A stretch of DNA of 64,000 nt from Candidatus Saccharibacteria bacterium oral taxon 488 (GTDB lineage Bacteria > Patescibacteriota > Saccharimonadia > Saccharimonadales > Saccharimonadaceae), in the NCBI GenBank assembly GCA_010202465.1, contig CP047919.1, forward strand, positions 744,001 to 808,000, in the 5' to 3' direction. Under the pieces are notes generated by a model, which saw only the letters and a program-made list of their open reading frames with translations, was not told where the DNA came from and did no database searches. This document shows, piece by piece, positions 1 through 8,657 of this stretch. How positions within the stretch are numbered: the stretch's first letter is position 1; the number at the start of each line of letters is the position of its first letter. Position numbers and translations under genes: made by a program.

Positions 1-142
1 CATTTGGATCTGGTTTTGTGTTGTACACACCAGACGGGATAATCCACGTCAGGACTGCCATCAAGGCAATCACCACAAACAGCACGGTAAAGGCTGAGGG
101 CGAGCGCAGCTTTTTCTTAATTTTTTTCATTTTTTCTACCAT
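1..142 (-). CDS. arcD: YfcC/ArcD-type basic amino-acid antiporter, N-terminal fragment
   Basis: Only the first 47 codons lie in the window. They read as a short basic N-terminus rich in Lys, followed by a hydrophobic membrane segment ending in a Trp-Ile-Ile-Pro-Ser-Gly motif. That is the start of YfcC / C4-dicarboxylate anaerobic carrier family proteins, which include arginine-ornithine exchangers. The ATG at 142 has an AGGAGG ribosome site about 7 nt upstream and follows the arcB stop by 34 nt. Position after arcA and arcB suggests it swaps imported arginine for ornithine in the deiminase pathway. Family membership is read from one membrane segment plus context, so the exact substrate is inferred. 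Confidence 0.72.
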   Translation of the reverse strand, partial: MVEKMKKIKKKLRSPSAFTVLFVVIALMAVLTWIIPSGVYNTKPDPN

Positions 143-176
143 GTCCGGAGCCTCCTTTACTCCTGTATTACGACAT

Positions 177-1166
177 CTACAGCGTCAAAGCGATAACCGC
201 CTTGATGGTATGCATACGATTTTCCGCCTGGTCAAAGACAATCGAATTTGGTGAGCGGAAGACGCCATCCGTCACCTCCATTGACTCCAGTCCGAAGTCG
301 TCCCTGATGTGCTGACCGGTCGTGGTCAATGCATCATGAAAGGCCGGCAGGCAGTGCATGAACTTGACCTCAGGATTGCCGGTGAGGTTCAGCATGTCAC
401 GATTAACCTGGAAGTGACGCAGCTGATTGATGCGCTCAGCGAACTTATCCTCTTCGCCCATCGACACCCAAACATCGGTGTAAATGACATCGGCACCGCG
501 CAGGGCTTCCTCAAAATTATCAGTGATAGTAATCCGCCCGTGGTTCTGGTGCGCCAGCTCATGCGCGTGATGGACGAGGCCCTCCTCGGGGAACAACTCA
601 CGCGGTGCCAAGATCCGAAAGTCCAGCCCCATGATGGCCGAGCCGAGCAGCAAACTATTAGCCATGTTGTTGCGGCCATCGCCGACAAACACCAGCTTGA
701 CGCCGTGCAGCCGACCGAGGTGCTCCTCGATAGTCATAAAGTCGGCTAGAATCTGCGTTGGATGGAACTTATCAGTCAATCCATTCCATACTGGCACGCC
801 GGCGTGCTTCGCTAGATCCTCCACAGTCTTGTGTGCAAAACCGCGAAACTCAATACCGTCAAACATTCGGCCCAGCACCTTGGCGGTGTCCTCGACCGTC
901 TCTTTCTTGCCAAGCTGAATATCGTCCTTGCCAAGATATTCCGGCGCGATACCGAGGTCGTTAGCCGCCACCGTAAAGGCGCAGCGCGTCCTGGTCGAGG
1001 TCTTCTCAAACAATAACGCAATATTCTTGCCCTCATGAATCCGATGCGGCGTACCAGCATACTTCATCCGCTTATACTCATTTGCCGTCGTTAGTAGCAA
1101 CCGAATGTCACCCGCGGTAAAATCACCCAGCGTCAAAAATGATCGCCCTTTCAAACTTTGTGCCAT
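177..1166 (-). CDS. arcB: Ornithine carbamoyltransferase (catabolic)
   Basis: Splits citrulline with phosphate into ornithine and carbamoyl phosphate when it works in the deiminase pathway; the same fold also runs in the synthetic direction. The 329-residue length is normal. The carbamoyl-phosphate signature STRTRCAF is near residues 57-64 and the ornithine/catalytic loop HCLPAFHD is near 271-278. The ATG shares one base with the arcA stop (TAATG) and uses a GGAGG site inside arcA, so the two are translationally coupled. Placement directly behind arginine deiminase favours the catabolic role (arcB) over argF. No carbamate kinase gene is visible here; it could lie beyond the left edge. Confidence 0.93.
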   Translation of the reverse strand: MAQSLKGRSFLTLGDFTAGDIRLLLTTANEYKRMKYAGTPHRIHEGKNIALLFEKTSTRTRCAFTVAANDLGIAPEYLGKDDIQLGKKETVEDTAKVLGRMFDGIEFRGFAHKTVEDLAKHAGVPVWNGLTDKFHPTQILADFMTIEEHLGRLHGVKLVFVGDGRNNMANSLLLGSAIMGLDFRILAPRELFPEEGLVHHAHELAHQNHGRITITDNFEEALRGADVIYTDVWVSMGEEDKFAERINQLRHFQVNRDMLNLTGNPEVKFMHCLPAFHDALTTTGQHIRDDFGLESMEVTDGVFRSPNSIVFDQAENRMHTIKAVIALTL

Positions 1167-2401
1167 TATACATCCTCCCGTACTAGCGGCATGCTCATAC
1201 AGCGTGGGCCACCACGGCCGCGGCCAAGCTCAGCACCGCTGACTTCTATAACTTCAACGCCGTGCTCGCGCAGTTTTTGGTTGGTGACGTAGTTGCGGTC
1301 ATACGTCACCACTACGCCCGGCGCAATTGCCAAGGTGTTTGAGCCGTCGTTCCACTGCTCACGGGCTGCTGCGATCGGATCACCGCCGCCACATTCGATC
1401 AAGGTAACGCTCGGCAGCCCCAAGGCCACCCGCAAGACATGCTCGAGATCCGTCTCGTGCGTAATGCGCGGGAACGGTTGGCCCTCAACCTTTTCCAATA
1501 CGAAACAATTCATCTTGCCGCCGCGGTCGCGGATTTCTGGATGAATAGTAAACTTGTCCCGATCAATCATGGTAAACACCGTGTCCAGGTGCATGAAAGC
1601 GTGTGACTTTGGAATCTCCATGGCAACGACTTTCTTAAAGCCAGAGCCAGCAAACAGCTTGGTTGCCATCTTTTCAATCGCCTCAGCCGTGGTGCGCTCC
1701 GATACGCCGATGGCCATCACTTCACTGCTCAACACTAGCTCATCGCCACCTTCGATCGAGAATTTTTCATGGCGATCATACCACACCGGCACATTCTTAT
1801 TAGCAAACCGTGGATGATGATCAATGATGTAGCGCATGAATAGCGACTCACGACGACGCGCCGGCCAGTGCATCTTGTTGATCGTCAGACCATGACCAAT
1901 GGTTGCAGCCGGGTCACGCGTAAAGTACAGGTTTGGCATCGGATCGAGATAGAATGGATAATGATTTTTCTCAATCATATTATGCAATTGCTGGTGCTGG
2001 TCTGGCGGCAGCGTGATCTCATCCTTGCGCACACCAGCCATAATTTTACGCACCATCGCGTTCGTCGGTAGATCCAGCAGGAACTGGCGCAGCACCCTGG
2101 TGACGCGGCGTGACCCTTGCTTCGAATTTGCCAACATTTCATCAACAAACTGCTCACGTAGTTGATCAGTATATAGCGCTTCGGTCACCAGCTGATCGAG
2201 ATACAACACCTCGACACCGTGATCACGCAGCACCCCAGCAAACGCATCATGCTCCTTTTGGGCGACCTGCAAATACGGAATGTCGTCAAACAGCAGATCA
2301 GTCAAGTAGTCTGGTGTTAAGTTTTCTAATTCTTCGCCCGGACGATGCAACAGCACCGCCTTGAGTCGGCCAATTTCTGATGTAATATGTAATGGATCCA
2401 T
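1166..2401 (-). CDS. arcA: Arginine deiminase
   Basis: Hydrolyses arginine to citrulline and ammonia, the first step of the ATP-yielding arginine deiminase pathway. At 411 residues it is full length. Family motifs are visible: FTRDP near residue 160, the His-containing [11 protein letters not shown] near 270, and the C-terminal [14 protein letters not shown] that holds the catalytic cysteine. The ATG has a G-rich ribosome site (AAAAAGGGGATGGGGGT) and an extended -10 (TGC-TATATT, 2437-2445) about 36 nt upstream, so this gene has a normal 5' leader and heads the arcA-arcB-arcD operon. In Saccharibacteria this pathway is known to supply ATP and protect the episymbiont and its host bacterium; that role here is inferred from family knowledge. 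Confidence 0.96.
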   Translation of the reverse strand: MDPLHITSEIGRLKAVLLHRPGEELENLTPDYLTDLLFDDIPYLQVAQKEHDAFAGVLRDHGVEVLYLDQLVTEALYTDQLREQFVDEMLANSKQGSRRVTRVLRQFLLDLPTNAMVRKIMAGVRKDEITLPPDQHQQLHNMIEKNHYPFYLDPMPNLYFTRDPAATIGHGLTINKMHWPARRRESLFMRYIIDHHPRFANKNVPVWYDRHEKFSIEGGDELVLSSEVMAIGVSERTTAEAIEKMATKLFAGSGFKKVVAMEIPKSHAFMHLDTVFTMIDRDKFTIHPEIRDRGGKMNCFVLEKVEGQPFPRITHETDLEHVLRVALGLPSVTLIECGGGDPIAAAREQWNDGSNTLAIAPGVVVTYDRNYVTNQKLREHGVEVIEVSGAELGRGRGGPRCMSMPLVREDV

Positions 2402-2436
2402 ACCCCCATCCCCTTTTTGTTTATGGTTATACTAAC

Positions 2437-2445
2437 AATATAGCA
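2437..2445 (-). promoter_or_regulatory. Probable arcA promoter (extended -10)
   Basis: On the minus strand TGC-TATATT forms an extended -10. The -35 position is only CTTGTG-like. The predicted start of transcription gives a leader of about 30 nt containing the arcA ribosome site. Confidence 0.55.
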
Positions 2446-2488
2446 TATACGCCCGAGAACACAAGTGTCGCTTAGCGAGCCGCGTGAA

Positions 2489-3517
2489 TTACCGCCTACA
2501 AGGCCAAACTGCATCAATAATCGTATACGGCAAACGCCGGTATCGCCACCAGCTAACTAATGTCACCCCAAGCCAGCCAATGACAACAGGCATGCCGGCT
2601 CTAGGCCCCAGCATAATGCCATACATGAACAAGCCAATATACCCCAATCGCAGCAGATACATTGTCAATCGATGAGGCCAAGAACGTTCACGATCATCCA
2701 ATGATATTCCCGTCATCCAGCCGCCAATCGTTTGCCCACCCGTCATGAGCGGCATGATCAGCTGGACTACTAACTCACCACCAGCGAGAATACCATATGA
2801 CAGTCCCGCAACAGTATTTCCCGCTAAACCCGGCATCGTGATATACAATATAATACCGATACACGTCCTCACTACAAGCACCACAACCACATCAAGTATA
2901 AACGCCACTAATCGCCGCACTAGGCCCGGCTGTGTTGTCACGGTCTCGCCATGCTTTACATTGCGCAGATCTGGCAGCAACCGACCACACCAATAGCCGA
3001 CCAAAGCGCCTCCGGTATTGAGCAACAAGTCATCAACATCAAACAGCCTATAACTACATGGATACAAGCCAAACGCACCCGTTAGCTGGGTCACTTCAAT
3101 CGTTAGTGATAGAACGAGTCCTAATAGTACAACCATGTACCAGCGTACAGGGTACATCACTCGTAAAAACATACCGAACGGCATAAAAAAGACTATATTC
3201 ATCACTACCTGTAGAACAGCCCGCAACCCCTCAGTCTGTATGTCCATAATTGATGCGAGCGGATGTAGCTGTGGTGAGACTGCATGATGCGCACAGAACC
3301 ATGCTGGATTATCCGGCATCGGATAGAGCGTAAACGCCACGAGTCCCAGTGCATACAATACAACCAGATACACCATGACCATCCTGCCGACTACTAGCCG
3401 TCGTAATCGCATATACTGTACAACGAGCAGCGGAAATGTCAAGAGCAGTGCAGCAAATGGCCAGATTGATATCGCCAGCTGAAATGACGAGGAGAATGTA
3501 GTAAAAAATGCCATCAT
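2489..3517 (-). CDS. VanZ-RDD fusion membrane protein
   Basis: About 342 residues, almost entirely hydrophobic. The N-terminal half is a VanZ-like domain (an LGLVAFTLYPMP helix, then a DVDDLLLNTGGALVGYW helix typical of the family). The C-terminal third begins RRLVAFILD and contains GGQTIGGWMTGI, the hallmarks of an RDD domain. VanZ/RDD fusions occur in Gram-positive bacteria, and VanZ homologues affect teicoplanin sensitivity; the molecular function is unknown. The open frame reaches back to 3556, but a promoter (TTGACG-N17-CATAAT) lies inside that extension, so one of the tandem ATGs at 3517/3514 is the likely start. No strong ribosome site precedes them. It stands alone, between arcA and a methyltransferase gene. 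Confidence 0.8.
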   Translation of the reverse strand: MMAFFTTFSSSFQLAISIWPFAALLLTFPLLVVQYMRLRRLVVGRMVMVYLVVLYALGLVAFTLYPMPDNPAWFCAHHAVSPQLHPLASIMDIQTEGLRAVLQVVMNIVFFMPFGMFLRVMYPVRWYMVVLLGLVLSLTIEVTQLTGAFGLYPCSYRLFDVDDLLLNTGGALVGYWCGRLLPDLRNVKHGETVTTQPGLVRRLVAFILDVVVVLVVRTCIGIILYITMPGLAGNTVAGLSYGILAGGELVVQLIMPLMTGGQTIGGWMTGISLDDRERSWPHRLTMYLLRLGYIGLFMYGIMLGPRAGMPVVIGWLGVTLVSWWRYRRLPYTIIDAVWPCRR

Positions 3518-3527
3518 AGCCTTAATT

Positions 3528-3556
3528 ATTATGCAGGAAAAATTAGCTATCGTCAA
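3528..3556 (-). promoter_or_regulatory. Promoter of the VanZ-RDD gene
   Basis: TTGACG (3551-3556), 17 bp, CATAAT (3528-3533) on the minus strand. Transcription would begin about 3-5 nt before the ATG at 3517, giving an almost leaderless message. Confidence 0.65.
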
Positions 3557-3563
3557 ATATGCC

Positions 3564-4181
3564 TCATTCTCGAATGATCGCCAAGGATGCCTCGACTATC
3601 AGCCGAGCCAGATGGTACTTCAGCCATTCATCAACCGCCCGTGCGGCGCCTGGCAAGGCTTCATTAGCGTAATCATCAACAATGATGGTTGCCGTTTCCT
3701 GAAACTTGCCGTCGCACAGGCGAAATGAATCGGCAATTGACTCATAAAAATCGCCGTCAAAAAATGCAAAGATGATACTTTCCGGCACGTCGTCAGGAGT
3801 AAAATCAGCAAACCAACCTTTGTGAATAGTTGGTATTTTCAAGCCAGCCTTTTTGAAATTCTGGATGAAGGTTTTACGCGGCGCCAAGAGCTCACCCGCC
3901 TTGAACTGCTCGCCGGCAGCACTGGCGTCTGCTTGGGTTTTTTCTGGCAAGCCCATAAACGAATCGTAAACATGAAACTCACCGGTAAAATCATAGGCGT
4001 CCAGCAGTCGCCGAATGAACAAACTCGTCGTGCCGACATAACAGCCAAACTCCACAATGTTGCCTGCCGCGCCGCTTTGCAGCACCTTTTCCAATTCTCG
4101 CAGCAAGACGCCGAGTTCCTTGGCGTCAACTTGATCGGAAATGATGGGATATTTGGCAAGGAGGTGGTCGGCTATGTTCAT
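3564..4181 (-). CDS. TylF/MycF-like class I methyltransferase
   Basis: About 205 residues. The SAM-binding motif I reads IVEFGCYVGTTSLFI near residue 43, followed by VYDSFMGLPE, then FFDGDFYES and a C-terminal VDDY...AARAVDEWL. This order is typical of the TylF/macrocin O-methyltransferase family, which methylates sugar hydroxyls using a metal ion held by acidic residues. The natural substrate here is unknown; a surface glycan sugar is a reasonable guess given the polysaccharide genes elsewhere. The frame opens at 4217, but the promoter (TTGCCG-N17-TATAAT) overlaps that extension, so ATG 4181 is chosen. It sits 7 nt after the -10 box and has no Shine-Dalgarno. Confidence 0.85.
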   Translation of the reverse strand: MNIADHLLAKYPIISDQVDAKELGVLLRELEKVLQSGAAGNIVEFGCYVGTTSLFIRRLLDAYDFTGEFHVYDSFMGLPEKTQADASAAGEQFKAGELLAPRKTFIQNFKKAGLKIPTIHKGWFADFTPDDVPESIIFAFFDGDFYESIADSFRLCDGKFQETATIIVDDYANEALPGAARAVDEWLKYHLARLIVEASLAIIRE

Positions 4182-4188
4182 AACGGTT

Positions 4189-4217
4189 ATTATAAATAGC
4201 CTATGGGCCATCGGCAA
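4189..4217 (-). promoter_or_regulatory. Leaderless promoter of the TylF-like gene
   Basis: TTGCCG (4212-4217), 17 bp, perfect TATAAT (4189-4194), then 7 nt to the ATG. The start of transcription should coincide with the start codon. Confidence 0.75.
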
Positions 4218-4273
4218 ATAATGTTGCTCTTGTATGTTGATAACTCCATACAGTAAACTCTCAATTAGAGATC

Positions 4274-5008
4274 ATGAATGTATATGAAATTATCAAAACA
4301 TTTTTACCAAAACAATTAGACATAAAGCACCTCGAGCTCCCGCGACCCGCCCTACAAAAGTCAAACCTAATTGTATACGGCGAAATTCATGGCATCAAAG
4401 AAAATGCCGATGTCGTCTATAACTTGGTTAAAAAACTTGACATACAACGATTGGCTATTGAGGCCAGCCCCACTGTACTTAACTTCATCAATTCAGTAAA
4501 AACCAGTCCTTATGATTTTTCCCTGATTGATGAAGACCTTTTTGACTCAAGCATTCTATCTCTTGAGATGATAAAAACGATAGCAATTCTATTACAGCAA
4601 GGCCAGCTTAAGGAGTTAGTTTTTATTGATACATTCTTTGACGATTTAGACAAGGATACCGTCATACCACCAAGCCCACAGGAACGAGAAGAACAACTAG
4701 CTAAAAATATCCTCGGAATTGACGACTCTCTACCAACATTATGTATTATGGGACAATGGCATACGCAGCCCAAAGTTGTTACAGATGGCGGAACACGACA
4801 TGAATCAGCATTATATCGCCTGAGAAAAACAAAACCAAATGTACCGTTTATTCACAATATCTATCGACAAGGACAACTATTTAATGATGGAAAAATAATT
4901 GAATTACCAGACAACCCAGCAGTGTCGTCTTGTTACGAGATTGTCCAGAAAACCGATATTGATTTTGACCTTCACGTACCCGAAGCGACAAAAATATCAC
5001 TATGCTAA
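4274..5008 (+). CDS. ChaN/TraB/EreA-like fold protein, function unknown
   Basis: Two short histidine motifs stand out in 244 residues: VYGEIHGIKENAD near residue 37 and IMGQWHTQ near 160. They are separated by LAIEAS after the first motif, as in the ChaN-TraB-TIKI-erythromycin-esterase group, where such GE-H and G-x-x-H motifs form the active site. The similarity is by motif pattern only and no substrate can be assigned. No signal peptide or membrane segment is seen, so it should be cytosolic. Base composition is more AT-rich than its neighbours. The ATG is preceded by a weak AGAGA ribosome site. The next gene begins 10 bp after its stop but has its own promoter overlapping the end of this gene. 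Confidence 0.6.
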   Translation: MNVYEIIKTFLPKQLDIKHLELPRPALQKSNLIVYGEIHGIKENADVVYNLVKKLDIQRLAIEASPTVLNFINSVKTSPYDFSLIDEDLFDSSILSLEMIKTIAILLQQGQLKELVFIDTFFDDLDKDTVIPPSPQEREEQLAKNILGIDDSLPTLCIMGQWHTQPKVVTDGGTRHESALYRLRKTKPNVPFIHNIYRQGQLFNDGKIIELPDNPAVSSCYEIVQKTDIDFDLHVPEATKISLC

Positions 5009-5011
5009 AAT
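5003..5011 (+). promoter_or_regulatory. Leaderless promoter of the PEBP gene
   Basis: The extended -10 TATGC-TAAAAT (hexamer 5006-5011) overlaps the stop of the previous gene and lies 6 nt before the ATG at 5018. There is no Shine-Dalgarno and the -35 is weak. Confidence 0.6.
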
Positions 5012-5017
5012 TATAGT

Positions 5018-5479
5018 ATGAAAATATCTAGCCCTGCGTTCGCCGAAAACGCTAAAATACCAAAAATTTACTCCAAGCTCGGTGGCAACCAACGACCGCC
5101 GCTCGAGATCGACGACGTGCCAGTAGATGCTAAAAGTCTGGCAATCGTCTGCCACGACCCTGATGCGCCTGGGCGGGATGGATTCTATCATTGGACGGTT
5201 TGGAATTTGCCGAGCAAGACCACTGAAATCACTGGCGAATCGCTACCCCTAGGCGCTGTCGAAGGCGTTACCAGCTGGGGTCGTCCTGGCTGGAACGGGC
5301 CGCAACCGCCGTTTGGCACGCACCGCTATCAATTTTACGTGTATGCGCTGAACACGACACTGGACTTGCCAGGCACTACCAAGCCCAAAGAACTCATCAC
5401 TGCTCTCACGCCGCACATCATTGACCAGACCGTGTTGACTGGAAAGTTTGGCGTGTTTGATATTTTCCGGCACGGCTAG
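5018..5479 (+). CDS. YbhB/YbcL family PEBP-like protein
   Basis: A phosphatidylethanolamine-binding-protein-like protein of 153 residues, normal for the bacterial YbhB/YbcL branch. The conserved DPDAPG (about residue 49), HWTVWNLP, and GTHRYQFYVYAL (about 107-118) motifs line the anion-binding pocket of this family. No signal peptide is visible, so the protein should be cytosolic. Bacterial members have no firmly established role; suggestions from the family include binding phosphorylated ligands or modulating kinases. It is read from its own leaderless promoter. It is followed by about 90 bp and then tRNA-Pro. Confidence 0.9.
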   Translation: MKISSPAFAENAKIPKIYSKLGGNQRPPLEIDDVPVDAKSLAIVCHDPDAPGRDGFYHWTVWNLPSKTTEITGESLPLGAVEGVTSWGRPGWNGPQPPFGTHRYQFYVYALNTTLDLPGTTKPKELITALTPHIIDQTVLTGKFGVFDIFRHG

Positions 5480-5572
5480 CCGAGCCCACCAATTAACCAA
5501 TAGCCAGACCCGTGAATCTTCCAGTCGCCATCTTTCCTCTCGAGTCATTTTTTAGTATACTATCTCCAGCGT

Positions 5573-5649
5573 CGGGGTGTGGCGCAGCTCGGTAGCGCGC
5601 ACCGTTCGGGACGGTGAGGTCGTCCGTTCAAATCGGATCACCCCGACCA
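5573..5649 (+). tRNA. tRNA-Pro (CGG)
   Basis: The acceptor arms CGGGGTG and CACCCCG pair. The anticodon stem CACCG/CGGTG encloses the loop TTCGGGA with anticodon CGG (proline), and the T arm carries TTCAAAT. The CCA end is encoded. A -10-like TATACT lies just upstream (about 5556-5561). Confidence 0.95.
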
Positions 5650-5716
5650 TGAAATTATTTGAAGCGTATGTTCATCACCTAGAACCTCTGGCGATCACAA
5701 AAGCAAAGGAGGCTAT

Positions 5717-6184
5717 ATGCAGCGACGAGTTAACGTACGCGGAATTATTATCAACGATCAGGGCGAGCTATTTTGCCAAAAATTGACCGCCAATAACGGC
5801 GCGGGGCGAGAGTTTTGGTGTGCACCGGGCGGCGGTTTGGAGATGGGTGAAAGTTTACTGGACGGTTTACGCCGAGAGATGATCGAGGAAACTGGCATCA
5901 AACCAACCATTGGCAAGCTATTATTCATCCAACAATTTACCGACACCAACCCCTCGTCTAAACACGGCATGACCGAGCAACTTGAGTTTTTCTTTTCCGT
6001 CACCAACTGGCAAGATTACCAGCATATCGACCTGGAGCAAACATCGCACGGCGTCGAGGAAGTAGCAGAGTGCGGCTTTGTCGATTCAAAAACCACACGG
6101 ATTTTACCGAGTTACCTAACAGAGGTTGACCTAAACTGGCTGGTTAATGAATCGACTGATGTTCAGATAATGAGTGAATTGTAA
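5717..6184 (+). CDS. Nudix hydrolase
   Basis: A single-domain Nudix protein of 155 residues. The Nudix box (G-x5-E-x7-R-E-x2-E-E-x-G) is complete around residues 41-63, with the metal-binding EMIEETGI core. Such enzymes cleave nucleoside diphosphates linked to another group, for example oxidised nucleotides or nucleotide sugars; the substrate cannot be read from the sequence. The ATG has a good AAAGGAGG site 6 nt upstream. The leading segment RVNVRGIIINDQGELFCQK is the usual first strand of the fold. The gene lies 67 nt downstream of tRNA-Pro with no obvious separate promoter, so it may be co-transcribed with the tRNA. Confidence 0.9.
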   Translation: MQRRVNVRGIIINDQGELFCQKLTANNGAGREFWCAPGGGLEMGESLLDGLRREMIEETGIKPTIGKLLFIQQFTDTNPSSKHGMTEQLEFFFSVTNWQDYQHIDLEQTSHGVEEVAECGFVDSKTTRILPSYLTEVDLNWLVNESTDVQIMSEL

Positions 6185-6285
6185 CAATCCCACCGAGACT
6201 ATTTACCAAAGATTTTACTATAGTCAGTTTTCGGATAATCTATCGTGCTTAACGTACCATTTTTAGCTAACACCCCAATAATTTG

Positions 6286-6705
6286 CTACATATAGTCACG
6301 CCGTAGGGTGGTTATTGCATGAACAGCCGCCTCCTTAAGTGCGGGTGAATTTTCACTCGCAGATACCACTTCTCGGTAACTGCCCAGACATTTTTCTAAT
6401 AGCTTCCACCTATCGGCTGGAGACTGGTTGAGCTGATTCGCCAAAACTGATATAGCGTCAATAAGTAACGACCGGAGGTCACCTTGAACTGATCTATTGA
6501 TATATCCTTGCGCACGAAGAATATCCTCACCGCGATCAACTTGCTCAACATAACCACGAAAACTCCTCGCATATTCAAAGTCAATATAGCGAGTCGCTGA
6601 ATTATCACCATCAGAACCCGACAGCCGGACAAGATTACGCATAAAGGCATCCTCGTGAGCAATATGCATTTTATGCAACGCAGATAATGCCAAAAGAGCA
6701 TCCAT
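6286..6705 (-). CDS. Kinase-like protein, C-terminal half of a frameshifted gene
   Basis: This frame contains LSALHKMHIAHEDAFMRNLVRL followed by YIDFEYA. Those resemble the catalytic loop (H-x-D-x4-N) and the metal-binding Asp loop of protein-kinase-like phosphotransferases. Read one base earlier, the region before the ATG gives FKQHLMDALLALSALH, which joins smoothly to the upstream frame that ends at the TAATG overlap. The natural product is therefore probably one kinase-like protein of about 305 residues cut by a one-base loss near 6715-6725. As it stands, a 139-residue fragment could only be made by coupled re-initiation. Substrate unknown. Confidence 0.55.
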   Translation of the reverse strand: MDALLALSALHKMHIAHEDAFMRNLVRLSGSDGDNSATRYIDFEYARSFRGYVEQVDRGEDILRAQGYINRSVQGDLRSLLIDAISVLANQLNQSPADRWKLLEKCLGSYREVVSASENSPALKEAAVHAITTLRRDYM

Positions 6706-7205
6706 TAAATGCTGTTTAAATTCTCTGAGCTCATTTCACGCCATGCAAGACCCTCAAAGTTGACCGCTTTTCCATTGAATTGAGTCATAATCCATGCCAA
6801 ACGGTCCTTGGAACCACTGGGCTTCCCTGTTATCATAAGTGCTTGAACTGAGAAGGGGGCCAGCCCCTGCGTACCAACATACTGGGTCATGGCGACCTCG
6901 GCAAGAGCGGTTGTCAGCGGAAGCCGCTTAATAGCAAACTCTTCCTTGGAGCCACTAACTGTTTTCACATCTACGGTAAATGCTCCGTTGCGAGACGAGC
7001 CTTCACGTGATAAATCTCTGTGTGGCTCAGCTGTAGTGACAGGGGGAAAGTTCGGTGTAACATACAGCAATGGTTTATTGTCTAAATCAAGCTCTGGATA
7101 AAACTCCCTGGACATATGATCAACTTGCTCTGACATGTCAGGCAAAAACGGCCTTCTAGTTGTCTCAACCAAAAGGCGACATGCTGCTCCACGCTCGGTA
7201 TCCAT
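6705..7205 (-). CDS. Kinase-like protein, N-terminal half of a frameshifted gene
   Basis: The 166-residue frame includes AIKRLPLTTALAEVAMTQYVG, resembling the VAIK lysine strand and the following helix of kinase folds, and LAWIMTQFNG as a hinge-like segment. It stops in ATT-TAA just where the next frame starts. Residues before about 70 have no recognised domain. The ATG at 7205 follows an extended -10 (TGT-TATAAC, 7212-7220) by 6 nt with no Shine-Dalgarno, a leaderless start. Both halves belong together functionally, so activity is unlikely unless the shift is an assembly error. Assignment as a kinase rests on motif order alone. Confidence 0.5.
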   Translation of the reverse strand: MDTERGAACRLLVETTRRPFLPDMSEQVDHMSREFYPELDLDNKPLLYVTPNFPPVTTAEPHRDLSREGSSRNGAFTVDVKTVSGSKEEFAIKRLPLTTALAEVAMTQYVGTQGLAPFSVQALMITGKPSGSKDRLAWIMTQFNGKAVNFEGLAWREMSSENLNSI

Positions 7206-7211
7206 ATTTGT

Positions 7212-7220
7212 GTTATAACA
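7212..7220 (-). promoter_or_regulatory. Leaderless promoter of the kinase-like gene
   Basis: Extended -10 TGT-TATAAC on the minus strand, 6 nt before the ATG at 7205. The surrounding AT-rich DNA shows no clear -35. Confidence 0.6.
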
Positions 7221-7253
7221 TAAAATTATTATTTTGAAAATAGCTATATCGTA

Positions 7254-7865
7254 CTACCGCATAGCCCGAATCATCTGTCTCAGCTGCTCAACCGCCCGAG
7301 CGCGGCGTTCTTTTGTCCAATAGGTATCAGGTGTAGCCTTTTCGCCGTCAGCGGTAGTCTCCTGGAGGAAATGACCAACGACACGGCCGTCCTTCAGCAC
7401 CGTCACGTCAGGAACATACACTCGCGGTTGTCCGTTCTCATCGGTGCGAAGATGAGGCTTTAACTTCTCAACTAATTTTTTGTAGGTATCATCATTGGTT
7501 TCGCGGGCATGGCGAATGTCGAGATAGTAAATCTTGTCCAGCCCTTCGGCTTTGGCGGCTTCATCGACGATTGGCGCTAGCTGCTGACACCACGGACACT
7601 GCTGAAAGCCAAGGAAAATCAAGCCGCTGCCTGATTCAAATTTCTCCAAAACCTCACCAGCCGAAGCAAAGACGAAGCGGTTGTCATTCGCCACGCGAGA
7701 ATACGCAGCCTTAAAGCGAGCGGCGTCTGACGGCTGCGGTGACGCTGGCGCGTGCGAGCGTGACCAGATATACCAACCGCATATGACGATGGCAATGATA
7801 CCAACAAAACCGATGGCCAAACACAGCCATGTATTCTGGTTTGTGGCTAATTTGGCATGTTTCAT
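7254..7865 (-). CDS. Membrane-anchored thioredoxin-fold protein
   Basis: A 203-residue protein with one N-terminal membrane anchor (about residues 14-33) and an extracytoplasmic thioredoxin fold. The redox motif reads GFQQCPWCQQLAPIVDEA near residues 86-103, so both cysteines of CxxC are present. It is probably a disulfide reductase, oxidase or peroxidase partner at the cell surface. A GGAGG site precedes the ATG, which follows the ABC ATPase stop by 12 nt. It is thus the last gene of the four-gene amino-acid transporter operon. Why a thioredoxin is tied to that transporter is not obvious; cystine or cysteine uptake would make sense but is only a guess. Confidence 0.8.
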   Translation of the reverse strand: MKHAKLATNQNTWLCLAIGFVGIIAIVICGWYIWSRSHAPASPQPSDAARFKAAYSRVANDNRFVFASAGEVLEKFESGSGLIFLGFQQCPWCQQLAPIVDEAAKAEGLDKIYYLDIRHARETNDDTYKKLVEKLKPHLRTDENGQPRVYVPDVTVLKDGRVVGHFLQETTADGEKATPDTYWTKERRARAVEQLRQMIRAMR

Positions 7866-7877
7866 CCGGACCTCCTG

Positions 7878-8657
7878 TTAGTTACCCTTGACGCCAAAAA
7901 ACTTCCGCGCCCGCTCAGTCACCGGATGATCCATCACCTGCTCTGGCGGACCATTTTCGATGATCTCGCCCTTGTCCAGGAAAATCATCCGCGTAGCTAC
8001 TTCGCGTGCAAATTTCATTTCGTGCGTGACGATAACCATGGTCATACCTTTGGCGGCCACCTCACGAATCACGTCCAACACTTCGCCGATCATCTCGGGA
8101 TCAAGTGCCGAGGTTGGCTCGTCAAACAACATGATGTCCGGCTCCATGGCTAGGGCTCTAGCGATGGCGACACGCTGCTTTTGCCCGCCCGAGAGCTGCG
8201 AAGGAAAGGCCCCGGCTTTGTCCGCCAGCCCCACGTCCGCGAGCAATTTCTTTGCCAGGTGAGTCGCCGCCCGATCAGACAGTTTGCGTAATTTCCGCGG
8301 CGCCAGTTTGATGTTATCCAGCACGCTCAAGTTCGGAAACAGATTGAATGATTGAAACACCATGCCAACTTTTTGGCGCAGGGTGTTAAGGTCGACTTTT
8401 GGTGCTGTCGTTTCCACGCCGTCGATGATAATGCGCCCGCCCGTCGGCGTCTCCAACAAATTCAAGCAGCGCAAAAAGGTTGATTTTCCTGAACCACTCG
8501 AGCCAACGACCACCACTACTTCGCCTTCGTGAACCTCAACGTCGATGTCCCTGAGCACGCGATTACTACCAAACTGTTTTTTGAGGTTAGCCACCGTGAT
8601 GATTGCCGGGCGCTCAGTGCTTGACTGCACTGCTTCCTTCACCTTATTCACTGCCAT
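7878..8657 (-). CDS. Polar amino-acid ABC transporter ATPase (GlnQ-type)
   Basis: An ATP-binding subunit of 259 residues. Walker A is [10 protein letters not shown] near residue 51, the Q-loop lies in VFQSFNLFP, the signature is [15 protein letters not shown], and Walker B is [14 protein letters not shown] followed by [10 protein letters not shown]. The PQQ/GlnQ-like order and spacing mark the polar amino-acid (HAAT) subfamily. Its start overlaps the permease stop by 14 nt, which indicates coupled translation. Together with the permease and substrate-binding protein it makes a complete importer. Given the arginine deiminase genes in the same window, arginine is a plausible substrate, but the sequence does not fix it. 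Confidence 0.93.
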   Translation of the reverse strand: MAVNKVKEAVQSSTERPAIITVANLKKQFGSNRVLRDIDVEVHEGEVVVVVGSSGSGKSTFLRCLNLLETPTGGRIIIDGVETTAPKVDLNTLRQKVGMVFQSFNLFPNLSVLDNIKLAPRKLRKLSDRAATHLAKKLLADVGLADKAGAFPSQLSGGQKQRVAIARALAMEPDIMLFDEPTSALDPEMIGEVLDVIREVAAKGMTMVIVTHEMKFAREVATRMIFLDKGEIIENGPPEQVMDHPVTERARKFFGVKGN

